Assembly: GCF_000274605.1 (NCBI RefSeq)
Contig: NZ_AKNV01000006.1
Span: forward strand, 248,001-312,000
Direction of reading: 5' to 3'
From: Helicobacter pylori NQ4053
Lineage (GTDB): Bacteria > Campylobacterota > Campylobacteria > Campylobacterales > Helicobacteraceae
DNA: 64,000 nt
A program made the position numbers and the translations under genes. Shown here in pieces: positions 19,506-30,482 of this stretch. A model generated the notes under the pieces. The model was not told the DNA's origin. It did not search any database and saw only the letters and a list, made by a program, of their open reading frames with translations. Each line of letters opens with the position of its first letter. Positions within the stretch are counted from its first letter, which is position 1.

Positions 19506-20964
19506 TCTCCATATCTCTTTTGATAGCTTTAATTTTGAGAGCGTTTTACCCATGCTGGTGTTGGTGTGTGGGGGGATTTTCACGCTCCTAATCAACGCTT
19601 TCACTTCCAGGTTTTCACGCAATTTGAATGTGTTTTTATGCATGCTCTTTTTGGTTTTGGATTTTTTGGTGGTTTTAGGATTAGAAGAGCAAGAAAACGC
19701 CTTTTTTGGGTTTTTGAGCTTGGATACCCTCTCGCTCATCTCTCAAAGCATTGTCTTGATTTCAGCCTTTTTGCTCATTTTCTTAGCCCTTTCAAAAGAG
19801 CGCTTCAACGAATTTCAAACCGCTGAATTTTATTCCTTATACTTGTTTATTGTTGCTGGCTTTCAGTTCATGGTTTCAAGCAACCATTTATTGTTAATCC
19901 TTATTGGGTTAGAAACAGCGTCCTTACCCCTTTGCGTGTTAATGGCGTTGAGCGATAAACGCTACGGCTTGGAAGCAGGGATCAAGTATTTCACTATGGG
20001 GGCTATGGCGAGCGCGTTTTTTGCTATGGGCGCGATGGCTTTTTACTTGCTCACAGGGAGCTTGAATCTTGAAGTCATTAGCCTATACTTACACACTGAA
20101 GGTATCACAAACCCCATGCTCTTTGCGATGGGTGCTATTTTTTTGATTGGAGCGATTGGCTTTAAAGTCTCTTTAGTGCCTTTCCATACCTGGATGCCTG
20201 ATGTGTATGAGGGCAATAATCCGGTCTTTGCGAGCTATATTTCCATTGTGCCTAAAATCGCTGGCTTTGTGGTAGCGACTCGCCTTTTTGGGGCGTTTAT
20301 AGACACTCGCATCGCTTGGGTAGAAGACATTTTTTATGTTTTGATTCTTATGACTATCACCATCCCTAATTTCATTGCTTTATGGCAAGAAGATGTCAAA
20401 AGAATGCTCGCTTATAGTTCCATTTCGCATTCTGGGTTCGCTTTAGCATGCGTGTTCATCCACACTGAAGATAGCCAACAAGCGATGTTTGTTTATTGGT
20501 TCATGTTCGCCTTCACTTACATTGGGGCTTTTGGCCTTTTATGGCTCTTAAAAAGCCGGGAAAAAACATGGGATGAACGCTACGATCACCCTTATTCCAA
20601 ATTCAACGGCCTTATCAAAACCCACCCTTTAGTGGCGATCTTAGGCGCTATTTTTGTTTTTGGGCTTGCAGGGATCCCGCCTTTTAGCGTGTTTTGGGGG
20701 AAATTTTTAGCCGTTGAAAGCGCGTTAGAGAGCAATCACATTCTTTTAGCGGTGGTGATGTTAGTTAATAGCGCGGTGGCTGCGTTTTATTATTTCCGTT
20801 GGCTCGTGGCGATGTTTTTCAATAAGCCCTTACAAAGCTACGCTCAAAACGATATTTACACCCAAAACGCTACCATGCCCATTTATGCGGTCATTATTGC
20901 TATGGCGTTAGCGTGCTTATTCTCTGTGTTTATGATGCGAGGGCTTTTAGAGTTTGTGGCTTAA
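19492..20964 (+). CDS. nuoN: NADH-quinone oxidoreductase subunit N
   Basis: 490 residues, third antiporter-like subunit. Motifs include LIGLETASLPLCVLMAL, the GFKVSLVPFHTWMPDVYEG loop and the AYSSISHSGFALA helix. The start lies inside the nuoM end. It completes the 14-gene complex I cluster, and pflA follows with no gap, so flagellar gene expression may depend on the same transcript. Confidence 0.96.
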   Translation: MLIDSLHISFDSFNFESVLPMLVLVCGGIFTLLINAFTSRFSRNLNVFLCMLFLVLDFLVVLGLEEQENAFFGFLSLDTLSLISQSIVLISAFLLIFLALSKERFNEFQTAEFYSLYLFIVAGFQFMVSSNHLLLILIGLETASLPLCVLMALSDKRYGLEAGIKYFTMGAMASAFFAMGAMAFYLLTGSLNLEVISLYLHTEGITNPMLFAMGAIFLIGAIGFKVSLVPFHTWMPDVYEGNNPVFASYISIVPKIAGFVVATRLFGAFIDTRIAWVEDIFYVLILMTITIPNFIALWQEDVKRMLAYSSISHSGFALACVFIHTEDSQQAMFVYWFMFAFTYIGAFGLLWLLKSREKTWDERYDHPYSKFNGLIKTHPLVAILGAIFVFGLAGIPPFSVFWGKFLAVESALESNHILLAVVMLVNSAVAAFYYFRWLVAMFFNKPLQSYAQNDIYTQNATMPIYAVIIAMALACLFSVFMMRGLLEFVA

Positions 20965-23359
20965 GTCAAAATTCTTTCTTTTAATGGGCTTGCTCTCCCA
21001 TTCACTCAACGCTTTAAGTCTCACGCTCACGCAAGGCAAAGAAGGGGGGGAAGATTTTTCGGTTTTAACCTTACGAAACAATAAGGCGTTTTCTTGCTCT
21101 TACGTTAATGAAAAACCGCCAAGCGGGATTGAAGCGTCTTTATCTATCATGCATGCTAAACGCCCCATAGAATGCGTGATAGACTCTATCCCTAAAGAGG
21201 GCTTTACCCCTTTAGAAAACGCTTTTTTCAATATCACCTATTCCATGCGCCAACAACAATTCATTTTACACATCAAACCCAAAGTGATGCGAAGGCTCAC
21301 CCTTTTTTCTTTTGATAGGGATTATAAAAAGGCTGTCCCCCTTTTTGTGGAAAACGACTCTAAAGCCAAAATGTGGCAAATCGTAGGCTATGATCAAAAA
21401 ATCCCTTTTTTGAGCGAAAAAGACAACGCTCAAAAAGGCTTGAATTTCCCCATTATCATTAAAGACGCTCAAACCCCTATCATTCAAGAGCTGGATGTGA
21501 ATAACAAACCCCTACTCACCACAAAGGGCTATGATTTAAACGCCTATTTAGAAGCTAAAAAACAAATGGATTCGCAAGCCTATTTTGACGCCTTACGCAC
21601 GATCAGCCGTGCGTTTAAAAACTACCCTCAAACGATGTTTAAAAAAGACTTGTATTTATTGGAAATTATCGCATTAGGTAAATTAGGCATTAAAAAATCC
21701 TTACTCATAGATATTGGCACCCAATGGATTAAAAATTACCCGACTGACCCCAATATCCCTGAAGCGTTATACTATGTCGCCAAAGCTTTAGATGAAAACA
21801 ACAATTACAAACAGGCCATGCGCTATTACAAACGCATTCTTTTAGAATACAAAAATTCCCGCTACGCGCCCTTAGCCCAAATGCGTTTAGCCATTGAAGC
21901 GGCTGAAGCTTCTGATTTGAGCAGCGCTAACATGCTTTTCAAAGAAGCTTTTTCTAACGCCAAAGACAAAGAGAGCGCGAGTGAAATCGCACTTAATTGG
22001 GCTGAAGCAGAGATAAACTATCAAAACTTTAATAACGCTAAATACCTCATTGATAAGGTGGTCCAATCCAACCCAGATTATATTTCTACGCATAGCGAAT
22101 CAGCCCTAGACTTGCTCAAGTTATTGAAAAAAAACCAGATGAATGCAAGCGCGATTGAGATCGCTCACTTGCTCTTTAATCAAGATGATGATTTGAAAGC
22201 TAAAGAGCAAGCGCTTTATGATTTAGGGGCGTTGTATGCAAGGATCAAGGATTTTAAGAACGCCCACCTTTACAACCTGCAATATTTGCAAGACCATGCG
22301 GAATTGGAGCGGGCTTCTGTCGTTAGAGCGCGCGATGAAAAAGCCCTTTTTTCCATGGAGGGGAACACGCAAGAAAAAATCGCCCACTACGATAAAATCA
22401 TTCAAAATTTCCCTAATTCTAATGAAGCCCAAAAAGCTTTAGAGTTGAAAGCCCAACTCTTGTTTGACAATAAGCGCTATGCTGAAGTTTTAGGCATGCA
22501 AAAAAATTTACCCAAAGATTCTCCCTTGATCCAAAAAACGCTCAATGTCCTTGCTAAAACCCCATTAGAGGATCATCGTTGCAAAGAAGCTTTAAAATAC
22601 TTATCCCAAATCACCGCCTTTGAATTTAACCCCCAAGAAGAAATCCAAGCCTTTGATTGCTTGTATTTCGCATCGCTCAAAGAAAAAGCGCAAATTATTG
22701 CCCTAAACGCTTTAAAAGCGGCTAAAACCCCTAGCGAGAAATTGGTATGGCTTTATCGTTTGGGGCGCAATTACTACCGCTTAGGGGATTTTAAAAATTC
22801 CACTCTGGCTTCTAAAGACGCTTTGATTCTCGCTCAAAACTTGAATAAAAAAGAATTCTATGATATTGCTTTTGTTTTATTTTCAGATTACATGCAAAAC
22901 AATGAAAAAGGATTGGCCCTCAATTTGTATGCGTTTTTAGAAAAGCATTTCAAAGACGATAAACGCATGGCGTTGGTTTATTTTAAATTATTAGAGAATG
23001 AAAAAGACCCTAAAAGCGTCAAAATTTATGCCACAAGCTTGCTCAAACTCCAAGACGCTTATAAGGACTATTCTTACACGCCCTTTAGCGAATTTGCTCT
23101 CATTGACGCTTACAGAACCACCAAAGACTATTCAAAAGCGTTAGAAATGCTAGACAAACTTTTAGATCGCAGGCTTTCTTTAGAAGATCACCAAAAAGCC
23201 TTATACTTGCAATCCAGCTTATTAGATCTAACCAATCAAAAAGCAAAATCTAAAGCCAGTTTAGAAAAATGCGTTCAATTAAAACAAAAAGATCAAACAA
23301 ACGCATGGCAAAATTTATGCGAACAGGGTTTAAATTTATTCAAAAACAAGGAGTCATGA
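20954..23359 (+). CDS. pflA: Flagellar motor protein PflA
   Basis: About 801 residues. The order nuoN-pflA-algC and sequence match the H. pylori paralysed-flagella protein, a periplasmic component needed for motor rotation. The N-terminus is an export signal (KSKFFLLMGLLSHSLNALS). The middle and C-terminal parts show many short helix-turn-helix repeats of TPR type (for example NIPEALYYVAKALDENNNY and RLGRNYYRLGDFKNSTLAS). The start is uncertain: TTG at 20954, inside nuoN, keeps the basic residues of the signal peptide; ATG at 20984 would lose them. It is followed one base later by algC. Confidence 0.87.
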   Translation: MWLKSKFFLLMGLLSHSLNALSLTLTQGKEGGEDFSVLTLRNNKAFSCSYVNEKPPSGIEASLSIMHAKRPIECVIDSIPKEGFTPLENAFFNITYSMRQQQFILHIKPKVMRRLTLFSFDRDYKKAVPLFVENDSKAKMWQIVGYDQKIPFLSEKDNAQKGLNFPIIIKDAQTPIIQELDVNNKPLLTTKGYDLNAYLEAKKQMDSQAYFDALRTISRAFKNYPQTMFKKDLYLLEIIALGKLGIKKSLLIDIGTQWIKNYPTDPNIPEALYYVAKALDENNNYKQAMRYYKRILLEYKNSRYAPLAQMRLAIEAAEASDLSSANMLFKEAFSNAKDKESASEIALNWAEAEINYQNFNNAKYLIDKVVQSNPDYISTHSESALDLLKLLKKNQMNASAIEIAHLLFNQDDDLKAKEQALYDLGALYARIKDFKNAHLYNLQYLQDHAELERASVVRARDEKALFSMEGNTQEKIAHYDKIIQNFPNSNEAQKALELKAQLLFDNKRYAEVLGMQKNLPKDSPLIQKTLNVLAKTPLEDHRCKEALKYLSQITAFEFNPQEEIQAFDCLYFASLKEKAQIIALNALKAAKTPSEKLVWLYRLGRNYYRLGDFKNSTLASKDALILAQNLNKKEFYDIAFVLFSDYMQNNEKGLALNLYAFLEKHFKDDKRMALVYFKLLENEKDPKSVKIYATSLLKLQDAYKDYSYTPFSEFALIDAYRTTKDYSKALEMLDKLLDRRLSLEDHQKALYLQSSLLDLTNQKAKSKASLEKCVQLKQKDQTNAWQNLCEQGLNLFKNKES

Positions 23360-23360
23360 C

Positions 23361-24737
23361 ATGGACATTAGCATTTTTAGAGAATACGATATTAGAGGCA
23401 TTTACCCCACCACTTTAGATGAGAAGAGCGCTTTTAGTATTGGCGTGGAGTTGGGGAAAATCATGCGAGAATGCGATAAAAGCGTGTTTGTAGGGCATGA
23501 TGCGAGAACGCATGGGCGCTTTTTGTTTGAAGCTTTGAGCGCGGGGCTGCAATCAAGCGGCTTGAAAGTGTATGATTTAGGGCTAATCCCCACACCGGTA
23601 GCGTATTTTGCAGCCTTTAATGAAATCAATGGCATTAAATGCCCTAATTCTATCATGATTACTGGATCTCACAACCCCAAAGAATACAACGGCTTTAAAA
23701 TCACGCTCAACCAAAACCCGTTTTATGGCAAGGACATTCAAGCTTTAAAAGACACGCTTTTAAACGCCAAGCATGAAATAAAACCCCTAAAAGAAACACC
23801 AGAGAAAGCCAATGCCCTAGAAGCGTATCAGCGCTATTTGATCAAGGATTTTCAGCATTTGAAAAACCTTAAATACAAAATCGCATTGGATTTTGGTAAT
23901 GGCGTGGGGGCGTTAGGATTAGAACCTATTTTAAAGGCTTTGAACATTGATTTTAGCAGCCTTTATAGCGATCCTGATGGGAATTTCCCTAACCACCACC
24001 CAGACCCCAGCGAAGCGAAAAACTTACAAGATTTAGAAAAACACATGCAAGAAAACGCTATTTCTATAGGCTTTGCTTTTGATGGCGATGCGGATAGGAT
24101 TGCGATGCTAAGCTCTCATCATATTTATGCGGGCGATGAATTAGCGATTTTATTCGCTAAACGCTTGCATGCTCAAGGCATCACCCCCTTTGTGATCGGC
24201 GAAGTCAAATGCTCTCAAGTGATGTATAACACGATTAATACTTTTGGCAAGACGCTCATGTATAAAACCGGGCATAGCAATTTAAAAATCAAACTCAAAG
24301 AAACCAATGCGCATTTTGCGGCTGAAATGAGCGGGCATATCTTTTTTAAAGAGCGCTATTTTGGCTATGATGACGCTCTTTATGCATGCTTAAGGGCTTT
24401 AGAGTTATTGCTCGAACAAAGTCCAAGCGATTTGGAAAACACCATTAAAAACCTCCCTTATTCCTACACCACGCCTGAAGAAAAAATCGCCGTGAGCGAA
24501 GAAGAAAAATTTGAAATCATTCATAACATGCAAAAAGCGCTTAAAAACCCGCCAAGTCATTTCCCTAAAATCAAAGAAATCATCAGCATTGATGGCGTGA
24601 GAGTGGTTTTTGAACATGGTTTTGGGCTTATTCGCGCAAGCAACACCACCCCCTATTTAGTCAGCCGCTTTGAAGGCAAGGATGAAATAACGGCGTTAGA
24701 ATATAAAAGGGCGTTGCTCAATTTGCTAGAAAAATAA
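23361..24737 (+). CDS. algC: Phosphomannomutase/phosphoglucomutase
   Basis: 458 residues, alpha-D-phosphohexomutase superfamily. It interconverts hexose 1- and 6-phosphates used for lipopolysaccharide sugars. The phosphoserine loop is TGSHNPKEYNG with Ser103, the metal loop is DGDADR (241-246), and the sugar-specificity loop appears as GEMSGH-like AAEMSGH near residue 318. The C-terminal phosphate-binding part includes RASNTTPYLVSRFE. It starts right after pflA, and a weak hairpin follows its end. Confidence 0.93.
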   Translation: MDISIFREYDIRGIYPTTLDEKSAFSIGVELGKIMRECDKSVFVGHDARTHGRFLFEALSAGLQSSGLKVYDLGLIPTPVAYFAAFNEINGIKCPNSIMITGSHNPKEYNGFKITLNQNPFYGKDIQALKDTLLNAKHEIKPLKETPEKANALEAYQRYLIKDFQHLKNLKYKIALDFGNGVGALGLEPILKALNIDFSSLYSDPDGNFPNHHPDPSEAKNLQDLEKHMQENAISIGFAFDGDADRIAMLSSHHIYAGDELAILFAKRLHAQGITPFVIGEVKCSQVMYNTINTFGKTLMYKTGHSNLKIKLKETNAHFAAEMSGHIFFKERYFGYDDALYACLRALELLLEQSPSDLENTIKNLPYSYTTPEEKIAVSEEEKFEIIHNMQKALKNPPSHFPKIKEIISIDGVRVVFEHGFGLIRASNTTPYLVSRFEGKDEITALEYKRALLNLLEK

Positions 24738-24759
24738 GGCTCTAAACCAGTCAATACCA

Positions 24760-24781
24760 ATTAAGCCTTATTTGGCTTAAT
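24760..24781 (+). terminator. Possible hairpin after the nuo-pflA-algC run
   Basis: Perfect 8-bp stem (ATTAAGCC/GGCTTAAT) with a 6-base loop 23 bases after the algC stop. There is no run of T after the stem, so intrinsic termination is weakly supported. Confidence 0.35.
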
Positions 24782-24891
24782 AAACGCTTTAAGTTTTAAA
24801 AAAGATCAAAATAACTTAAAGCTAACAGCCATGTCTTTCTAAAAAGATTTGTGAGTAAGCCCCCTAGTTATCCAAAAATTGAACGCTATTT

Positions 24892-24917
24892 AAGCCTAAG
24901 CCTAAGCCTATTATAAT
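24892..24917 (+). promoter_or_regulatory. Promoter of the small charged orphan with a hexamer repeat in the spacer
   Basis: A consensus TATAAT lies at 24912-24917, 33 bases before the ATG at 24950. Immediately upstream are three exact copies of AAGCCT (24892-24909). Copy changes would move upstream sequence by 6 bp steps relative to the -10. Confidence 0.6.
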
Positions 24918-24949
24918 GAAAAGTTTTAAATTAATCGTAAAGGATTTTA

Positions 24950-25324
24950 ATGGATAGCAACAAAAATAACAACAAAAACGCTTCTCATCTCACTCACGAA
25001 ATGAAAAAAAACCATGGAGATCTTCAAACGGCAAGCATGAAAGCTCTCATAACACAAAAGGTAGATAAGCTGAATGATATAAGAAAAAAACAACTTGCAG
25101 AAAAGGAAATCCAGGCTGAAATAGAAGAAGAATCAAGGAAGAAAGAACGAGAATCTTTTAAAAGAGAACGAAAATCTCTTGAAGAAGAAAAGAAACTCAT
25201 GGAAAAAGGATTTCAAGTTGAAAGAGAAATTCTAGAAATTTGTTACAACAATGGTTATTTACCACAAAAAAATAAACCTAAAATTGAACATGATGACACA
25301 ATAGACATAGAACCCGAAGATTAA
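24950..25324 (+). CDS. Small charged coiled-coil protein, unknown function
   Basis: 124 residues, no recognised family. Residues 1-35 are Asn/Lys/His-rich. Residues 45-105 are dominated by Lys, Glu and Arg (EKEIQAEIEEESRKKERES), giving a probable long helix or coiled coil. A conserved-looking end (REILEICYNNGYLP) is followed by an acidic tail. No signal peptide or membrane segment. It has its own TATAAT promoter and an AAAGGA ribosome site and is convergent with the trp operon. It matches the position of HP1276. Confidence 0.75.
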   Translation: MDSNKNNNKNASHLTHEMKKNHGDLQTASMKALITQKVDKLNDIRKKQLAEKEIQAEIEEESRKKERESFKRERKSLEEEKKLMEKGFQVEREILEICYNNGYLPQKNKPKIEHDDTIDIEPED

Positions 25325-25574
25325 AAGGACTAAGCAACCAATAGTTCTTTTTAAAAGTATTATAAAGAGTTTATGGCTTAATATATCAAAATTAGCTTTT
25401 TTATTATCAAAATACCTGCGATTTTAGCCGCTATCAACCACACTACAAGGCTATCTCTTGTTGTTAGGCTTATGGCAGTATTTCCTACGCTAACGCCATA
25501 ACGCGCATATAATAAAGCTTGATGATTGTTAATCTGTGATCTTTAATTTTTTGACGCAACAAAGCCAAAAAGCC

Positions 25575-26363
25575 TTAAAAAATCATTCCTCCTATAAACC
25601 CTTTAATTTTTTCTAGCATGGCGTTTTCATTGTTTAAATTTTCTTCTATGATTTTGACTAACGCTGAGCCGCAAATCACGCCATCAGCGCCCATTTCTTT
25701 AGCGTTTGTGATGTGTTCTTTTTGAGAAATGCCAAAGCCCAGTAGAGCTGGGGTAGAGCTAAAGGTTTTTAAGGTTTTAATAATAGTGCTTGCGTCATTT
25801 TTTAAAGTATGGCTCGCCCCTGTAACCCCACTCCTGGCTAAAGTGTAGATATAGCCTTGCGAATGCATAGCAACTTGTTCTAAATCTTTACTGCTCGCAT
25901 TAGGGCTGGCGATAAAGATCTGCTTGATTTGGTGTTTTTGAGCGGATTTGATGACTAATTCTTTTTCTATTAGGGGCATGTCCGCTATTAAAACGCTATC
26001 CACGCCGCATTCTTTGATTTGAGCGTAAAAGCCATCAACGCCGTAAGAAAAAATGAGATTCGCATACGCTAAAAGCCCTATGGGAATATTGTGGTTGTAA
26101 CCTCTAATCTTTTTTAAAAGCTGGAAATTTTTAGCCATGCTAGCGTGTTTTAACGCCCTTAAATGGCTCGCTTGTATGGTAACGCCATCCGCTACTGGAT
26201 CGGAAAAAGCAAAGCCCAATTCTAAAGCGCTCACCCCGCTAATAATTAGGGTTTTAATGATTTCAAAACTCCATTCATAATTGGGATCACCCAAGGTTAC
26301 AAACGGGATAAACGCCATTTTGTCTTGTTTTTTTAAGGTTTCAAACATGTTTTGATACCTCAT
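25575..26363 (-). CDS. trpA: Tryptophan synthase alpha subunit
   Basis: 262 residues, TIM barrel. It cleaves indole-3-glycerol phosphate to indole and channels it to TrpB. Signature stretches: [15 protein letters not shown] near residue 18, [18 protein letters not shown] (about 46-63) with the catalytic glutamate and aspartate positions, and SRSGVTG-like [10 protein letters not shown]. Last gene of the operon; ATG overlaps trpB by 4 bases. Confidence 0.97.
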   Translation of the reverse strand: MRYQNMFETLKKQDKMAFIPFVTLGDPNYEWSFEIIKTLIISGVSALELGFAFSDPVADGVTIQASHLRALKHASMAKNFQLLKKIRGYNHNIPIGLLAYANLIFSYGVDGFYAQIKECGVDSVLIADMPLIEKELVIKSAQKHQIKQIFIASPNASSKDLEQVAMHSQGYIYTLARSGVTGASHTLKNDASTIIKTLKTFSSTPALLGFGISQKEHITNAKEMGADGVICGSALVKIIEENLNNENAMLEKIKGFIGGMIF

Positions 26364-27541
26364 TTTAAATCTCCTTTTAAAGCGTTATAAACGGTGTTTA
26401 AATCCTTATCCCCCCGACCGCTTAAATTCACTACAATAATGCTTTCTTGTGCACATTTTTGAGCGAGTTTTAAGGCATACGCTAAGGCGTGCGAGCTTTC
26501 TAGTGCTGGGATAATGCCTTCTTTTTGGCATAGCAAACTGAAAGCTTCTAGCGCTTCAGCATCGCTTGCGCTTTCATAAACCGCGCGCCCAATCTCTTTT
26601 AAATAGCTGTGTTCTGGCCCCACCCCTGGATAATCAAGCCCGGCGCTAATGCTATGGCTTTCTGCAATCTGGCCTTCATCATCTTGTAAAAGATAGGTTT
26701 TATTCCCATGCAAAATCCCCACACGCCCTTTATTCAAAGTCGCCCCATGCTTGTTAGTCTCTAGCCCTAAACCGGCTGGCTCTACGCCTATGAGTTTGAC
26801 CTCTTTATCGTTTAAAAACGCGCTGAATATCCCTATAGCGTTAGACCCCCCTCCAACGCATGCGATCACATAATCAGGCAAGCGGTTTTCTTTTTCTAAA
26901 ATTTGGCTTTTAACCTCATCGCCTATCATTTTTTGAAAGGTTTTAACCATTGTGGGGTAAGGGTGCGGCCCGGCGGCTGTGCCTAGCAAATAGTGCGTGT
27001 TCTTGTAACTGCTCGCCCAATCTCTCAAGGCCTCATTCACGGCGTCTTTAAGCGTCGCGCTCCCTGAATTGACTTCTCTCACTTCAGCGCCCAATAAGCG
27101 CATTCTAAAAACATTCATTTCCTGGCGCTTGATATCTTTAGATCCCATAAAAATCACGCATTTTAAGTTCAATAACGCGCAAGCGATAGCCGTTGCAACG
27201 CCATGCTGCCCAGCACCCGTTTCAGCAATAATCCTTGTTTTACCCATTTTTTTCGCTAAAAGGGCTTGCCCTAAGGCCTGATTAGTCTTATGCGCCCCGC
27301 CATGGATTAAATCCTCTCGTTTTAAATAAAGCTTGACTTTAGGGTTAGAAACGATATTTTGACACAAGGTTAAAGGGCTGGGACGGCCCACAAAATCTTT
27401 TAAAAGACGAAAATACTCTTTTTGGAATTTTTCATCTTTCAAACACGCATCAAACGCCTGTTCTAATTCTCTTAATGCAGGCACTAACAACTCCGAAACA
27501 AAACTCCCTCCAAACTCCCCAAAATACGCTTTTTGATTCAT
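26360..27541 (-). CDS. trpB: Tryptophan synthase beta subunit
   Basis: 393 residues, PLP enzyme that condenses indole with serine. The PLP lysine is in [15 protein letters not shown] (about residue 85). [10 protein letters not shown], the glycine-rich phosphate site [10 protein letters not shown], and the EPAG and C-terminal LSGRGDKD segments are intact. One base separates it from trpC and it overlaps trpA. Confidence 0.97.
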   Translation of the reverse strand: MNQKAYFGEFGGSFVSELLVPALRELEQAFDACLKDEKFQKEYFRLLKDFVGRPSPLTLCQNIVSNPKVKLYLKREDLIHGGAHKTNQALGQALLAKKMGKTRIIAETGAGQHGVATAIACALLNLKCVIFMGSKDIKRQEMNVFRMRLLGAEVREVNSGSATLKDAVNEALRDWASSYKNTHYLLGTAAGPHPYPTMVKTFQKMIGDEVKSQILEKENRLPDYVIACVGGGSNAIGIFSAFLNDKEVKLIGVEPAGLGLETNKHGATLNKGRVGILHGNKTYLLQDDEGQIAESHSISAGLDYPGVGPEHSYLKEIGRAVYESASDAEALEAFSLLCQKEGIIPALESSHALAYALKLAQKCAQESIIVVNLSGRGDKDLNTVYNALKGDLK

Positions 27542-27542
27542 T

Positions 27543-28901
27543 TTAATACTCTCTTAAAATGCGGGCTAACCGCTTGATTTTATCCTTATTTTTAATCCCA
27601 GGGCTTATTTCTAAACCGGAATTGAAATCCAATCCCAACGCTTTAACTTTCAAGGCTTTTTGAATATTATCCAAATTAAGCCCACCAGCTAACATGAAAG
27701 GCGTTTTGACATTTTCTAAAATACCCCAATCAAAACTCACGCCATTGCCTCCCATTTTATCCCCCTTAGTGTCGTATAAAATCAGAGAGGCTTCTTGAAT
27801 TTTAGGCACTAAATCTTTAGCGCTCATCACGCTTATTACTTGCCAAATCGCGCAAGTTTTAGGGAGCGATTTTTTTAATTGAGCGATTTCTTTTTGCGAA
27901 TAGCCATAAAGCTGCACCGCTTTTAAATCAAGCTTTTTAGCGATTTTTTGAATTTTTTTAATGCTATCTTTCACAAACACGCCCACAAAATCCAATTTTT
28001 TAACCGCTTTTGTGATTTTTAGGGCTTTTTTAGGCTTGATGTATCTGGGCGAAGATTTTTCAAAAATCAAACCCCCATAAATAAAATGGTTTTTATAAAC
28101 GGCTTTAGCGTCTTTAATCCTTGTAAGCCCGCACACTTTATTTTCGCCTAAAATCAATTTAGTGCACGCTTTTTTCAAATCCTTTTCTTTCATTAAAGAG
28201 CTGCCCACTAAAAAGCCATTCACATAAGGGGCTAGGGCTTTGATTTGCGCATGCGAATAAATACCGGACTCACTGATAATGAGCGCGTCTTTAGGCAAAA
28301 GGGGGCGTAATTTGAGCGTGTTGTTGATGTCGGTTGTTAGGGTGTGCAAATCCCTGTTATTAATACCTATAATGTCGTATTGGAGTTTGAGCAAGCGTTT
28401 GATTTCTTGCTTATTGGAAACTTCGGTCAGCACGCTCATGTTTAAGGATTTAGCGAGGTTAAAAAGCTCTAAATAATTTTTATCATCTAATACGCTTAAC
28501 ATTAAAAGCACCGCATTAGCCCCCATCATTCTAGCGAGTTTGATTTGAAAAGCACCAATGATAAAATCTTTGCATAAAACAGGCTTATTGGAATGTTGCG
28601 AAACAATCTTAATGTTTTCATAAGAGCCTAAAAAATATTTAGAATCGGCTAAAACTGAAATGCAAGAGGCAAATTTTTCATAAGTCTTGGCTATTTTTAA
28701 CAGATCAAAATCTTTTCTGATCAAACCTTTAGAGGGCGATGCTTTTTTGCATTCTAAAATAAAGTTGGTTTTTTTTTCTAGTAACGCTTTTTTAAAATCC
28801 CTATCGCTTGGGGTTATGTTTACCGGTAAAGCATGATTTTTTTTGAGTGTAGCGATTTCTAAGATCTTGTCTTTAAGGATGTTTTCTAACACGCTAGGCA
28901 T
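27543..28901 (-). CDS. trpC: Bifunctional IGP synthase / PRA isomerase
   Basis: 452 residues, a TrpC-TrpF fusion catalysing two successive steps. Residues 1-about 245 are indole-3-glycerol phosphate synthase: [49 protein letters not shown]. Residues about 250-452 are phosphoribosylanthranilate isomerase, with [10 protein letters not shown] at the start and [12 protein letters not shown] plus [15 protein letters not shown] at the end. It overlaps trpD by 8 bases. Confidence 0.95.
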   Translation of the reverse strand: MPSVLENILKDKILEIATLKKNHALPVNITPSDRDFKKALLEKKTNFILECKKASPSKGLIRKDFDLLKIAKTYEKFASCISVLADSKYFLGSYENIKIVSQHSNKPVLCKDFIIGAFQIKLARMMGANAVLLMLSVLDDKNYLELFNLAKSLNMSVLTEVSNKQEIKRLLKLQYDIIGINNRDLHTLTTDINNTLKLRPLLPKDALIISESGIYSHAQIKALAPYVNGFLVGSSLMKEKDLKKACTKLILGENKVCGLTRIKDAKAVYKNHFIYGGLIFEKSSPRYIKPKKALKITKAVKKLDFVGVFVKDSIKKIQKIAKKLDLKAVQLYGYSQKEIAQLKKSLPKTCAIWQVISVMSAKDLVPKIQEASLILYDTKGDKMGGNGVSFDWGILENVKTPFMLAGGLNLDNIQKALKVKALGLDFNSGLEISPGIKNKDKIKRLARILREY

Positions 28902-29901
28902 GGCTTAACCTTATGATTTTTTGCAAATGCGCATAAGGCGCTTTGGTTTTTAAATGCTCTAAAGTCATGCCCACGCCCTCTTTTAAATCTTTAGCCCTAT
29001 GGCTTAAATACAACAAACTCGCCACATTCGACACAACCACCATTGTGTGCGAATCTTTGCCTTTATTTTCTAAAATATCTAAGCACGCTTGAACGCTTTC
29101 TTGTGCGTTTTTAATCTGTAATTCTTTCAAATCATAGGGGGGTAAATCAAAATCTTTAGCGCTCAAGTCATACTCTAAAATTTCATTATTTTTCAATTCA
29201 CACGCATGCGTAATATCATGCAACACGATTTCATCTGTCCCCCCTCCATTAACCACCATCGCCCTTTTAACGCCCAAAGCCTTTAACGCTAGCGCCATAG
29301 TCTTGCACAAAGATTTGTCATACACGCCTAAAAGCTGGATTTTTGGCCTTAAGGGGTTGATTAAAGGCCCTAAGCAATTAAAAATCGTTTTAGTGAAAAG
29401 CTCTTTTCTTAAAGGGGCGGATTTTTTAAAACTTTGATGGTATAAAGGCGCGAATAAAAACCCAAAATGCGTTTGTTTGAAACAATTTTCTAACTGCGTG
29501 GGGTTCATTTCAATATTCACGCCTAAATTTTCCAACAAATCCGCGCTCCCGCTATGGCTGGACACGCTCCTTGATCCGTGTTTAGCCATAGGTAATCCCA
29601 TGGAGCTGGCAATGAGCGCAGCAATCGTGCTGATGTTGATCGTTTTTAGCCCATCGCCCCCTGTGCCGCAATTGTCTATTAAATCCAAGCCGCTGTTAAA
29701 AGGCTTAGGGGCATGCTCTAAAAGCGTGGCTGCAGCAACGCTAATTTCCTTAAAGCTCTCGCCCTTGATTTTTAAAGCGCATAAAATGGCCCCAAGTTGC
29801 GCTGGGCTTACTTTTTCGTGGATAATGAGGGTGAATAACTTTTTGACCTCTTCATCGTTCAAGTCTTTTTGATGGTATAGAGCGTTTAAAATCTCTTTCA
29901 T
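28894..29901 (-). CDS. trpD: Anthranilate phosphoribosyltransferase
   Basis: 335 residues. It transfers phosphoribose from PRPP to anthranilate. The glycine-rich PRPP loop [17 protein letters not shown] (about 77-93), [18 protein letters not shown] and GPLINPLRP are all conserved. TrpD is not fused to TrpG here. It overlaps both neighbours, trpG by 4 bases. Confidence 0.96.
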   Translation of the reverse strand: MKEILNALYHQKDLNDEEVKKLFTLIIHEKVSPAQLGAILCALKIKGESFKEISVAAATLLEHAPKPFNSGLDLIDNCGTGGDGLKTINISTIAALIASSMGLPMAKHGSRSVSSHSGSADLLENLGVNIEMNPTQLENCFKQTHFGFLFAPLYHQSFKKSAPLRKELFTKTIFNCLGPLINPLRPKIQLLGVYDKSLCKTMALALKALGVKRAMVVNGGGTDEIVLHDITHACELKNNEILEYDLSAKDFDLPPYDLKELQIKNAQESVQACLDILENKGKDSHTMVVVSNVASLLYLSHRAKDLKEGVGMTLEHLKTKAPYAHLQKIIRLSHA

Positions 29902-30482
29902 AATAACCCTTCTAAAAATCCCACGCTTTGCTCTAACAACGCCCTCCCTTGTAAAGTCATGATGCTTTCAGGGTGGAATTGATAGGCTAAAATTTTATCT
30001 TCTTCATTGACAATAGCCATAGGGATATTGTCATGCTCAGCGATCACTTCTAAATTTTTAGGCAATCCGCTTGCCATTAAAGAATGGTAACGCCCCACCA
30101 CCATGCTTTCCCCTAAACCTTTAAAAACGGCATGCTTTTTGAGCGCGATAGTCGTCGCTTTGCCATGCACGATTTCTTTGCTCCTTATGATTTTAGCCCC
30201 ATAGCTTTGCGCTAAAGCCTGTAAGCCTAAACAAACCCCTAAAATAGGGAATTTCTTTTTAGCCATTTCAATGATTTTTAAAAGATTGCCTGAACTATTA
30301 GGGCTACCAGGCCCGGGTGAGATGAACAATAAAGGGGTTTTTGATTCTTCATTCATTAAACCCATAAGATAACTCGGATCAATATCGTTTTGATAAACGG
30401 CCACTTCATAACCCAAACACTCTAATTCATACACCAAATTATAAGAGAAAGAATCAAAATTATCTATAAAAAAGATTTTCAT
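29898..30482 (-). CDS. trpG: Anthranilate synthase glutamine amidotransferase subunit
   Basis: 194 residues, class I glutaminase. It supplies ammonia to TrpE. Catalytic triad: Cys in [11 protein letters not shown] (about residue 84), and the His and Glu in [10 protein letters not shown] near the C-terminus. FISPGPGSP forms the oxyanion region. It overlaps trpE and trpD by 4 bases each. Confidence 0.95.
   Translation of the reverse strand: MKIFFIDNFDSFSYNLVYELECLGYEVAVYQNDIDPSYLMGLMNEESKTPLLFISPGPGSPNSSGNLLKIIEMAKKKFPILGVCLGLQALAQSYGAKIIRSKEIVHGKATTIALKKHAVFKGLGESMVVGRYHSLMASGLPKNLEVIAEHDNIPMAIVNEEDKILAYQFHPESIMTLQGRALLEQSVGFLEGLL

Noticed and set aside
29477-29872. 131-codon plus-strand frame
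   Set aside because: Antisense to trpD; no independent signals.
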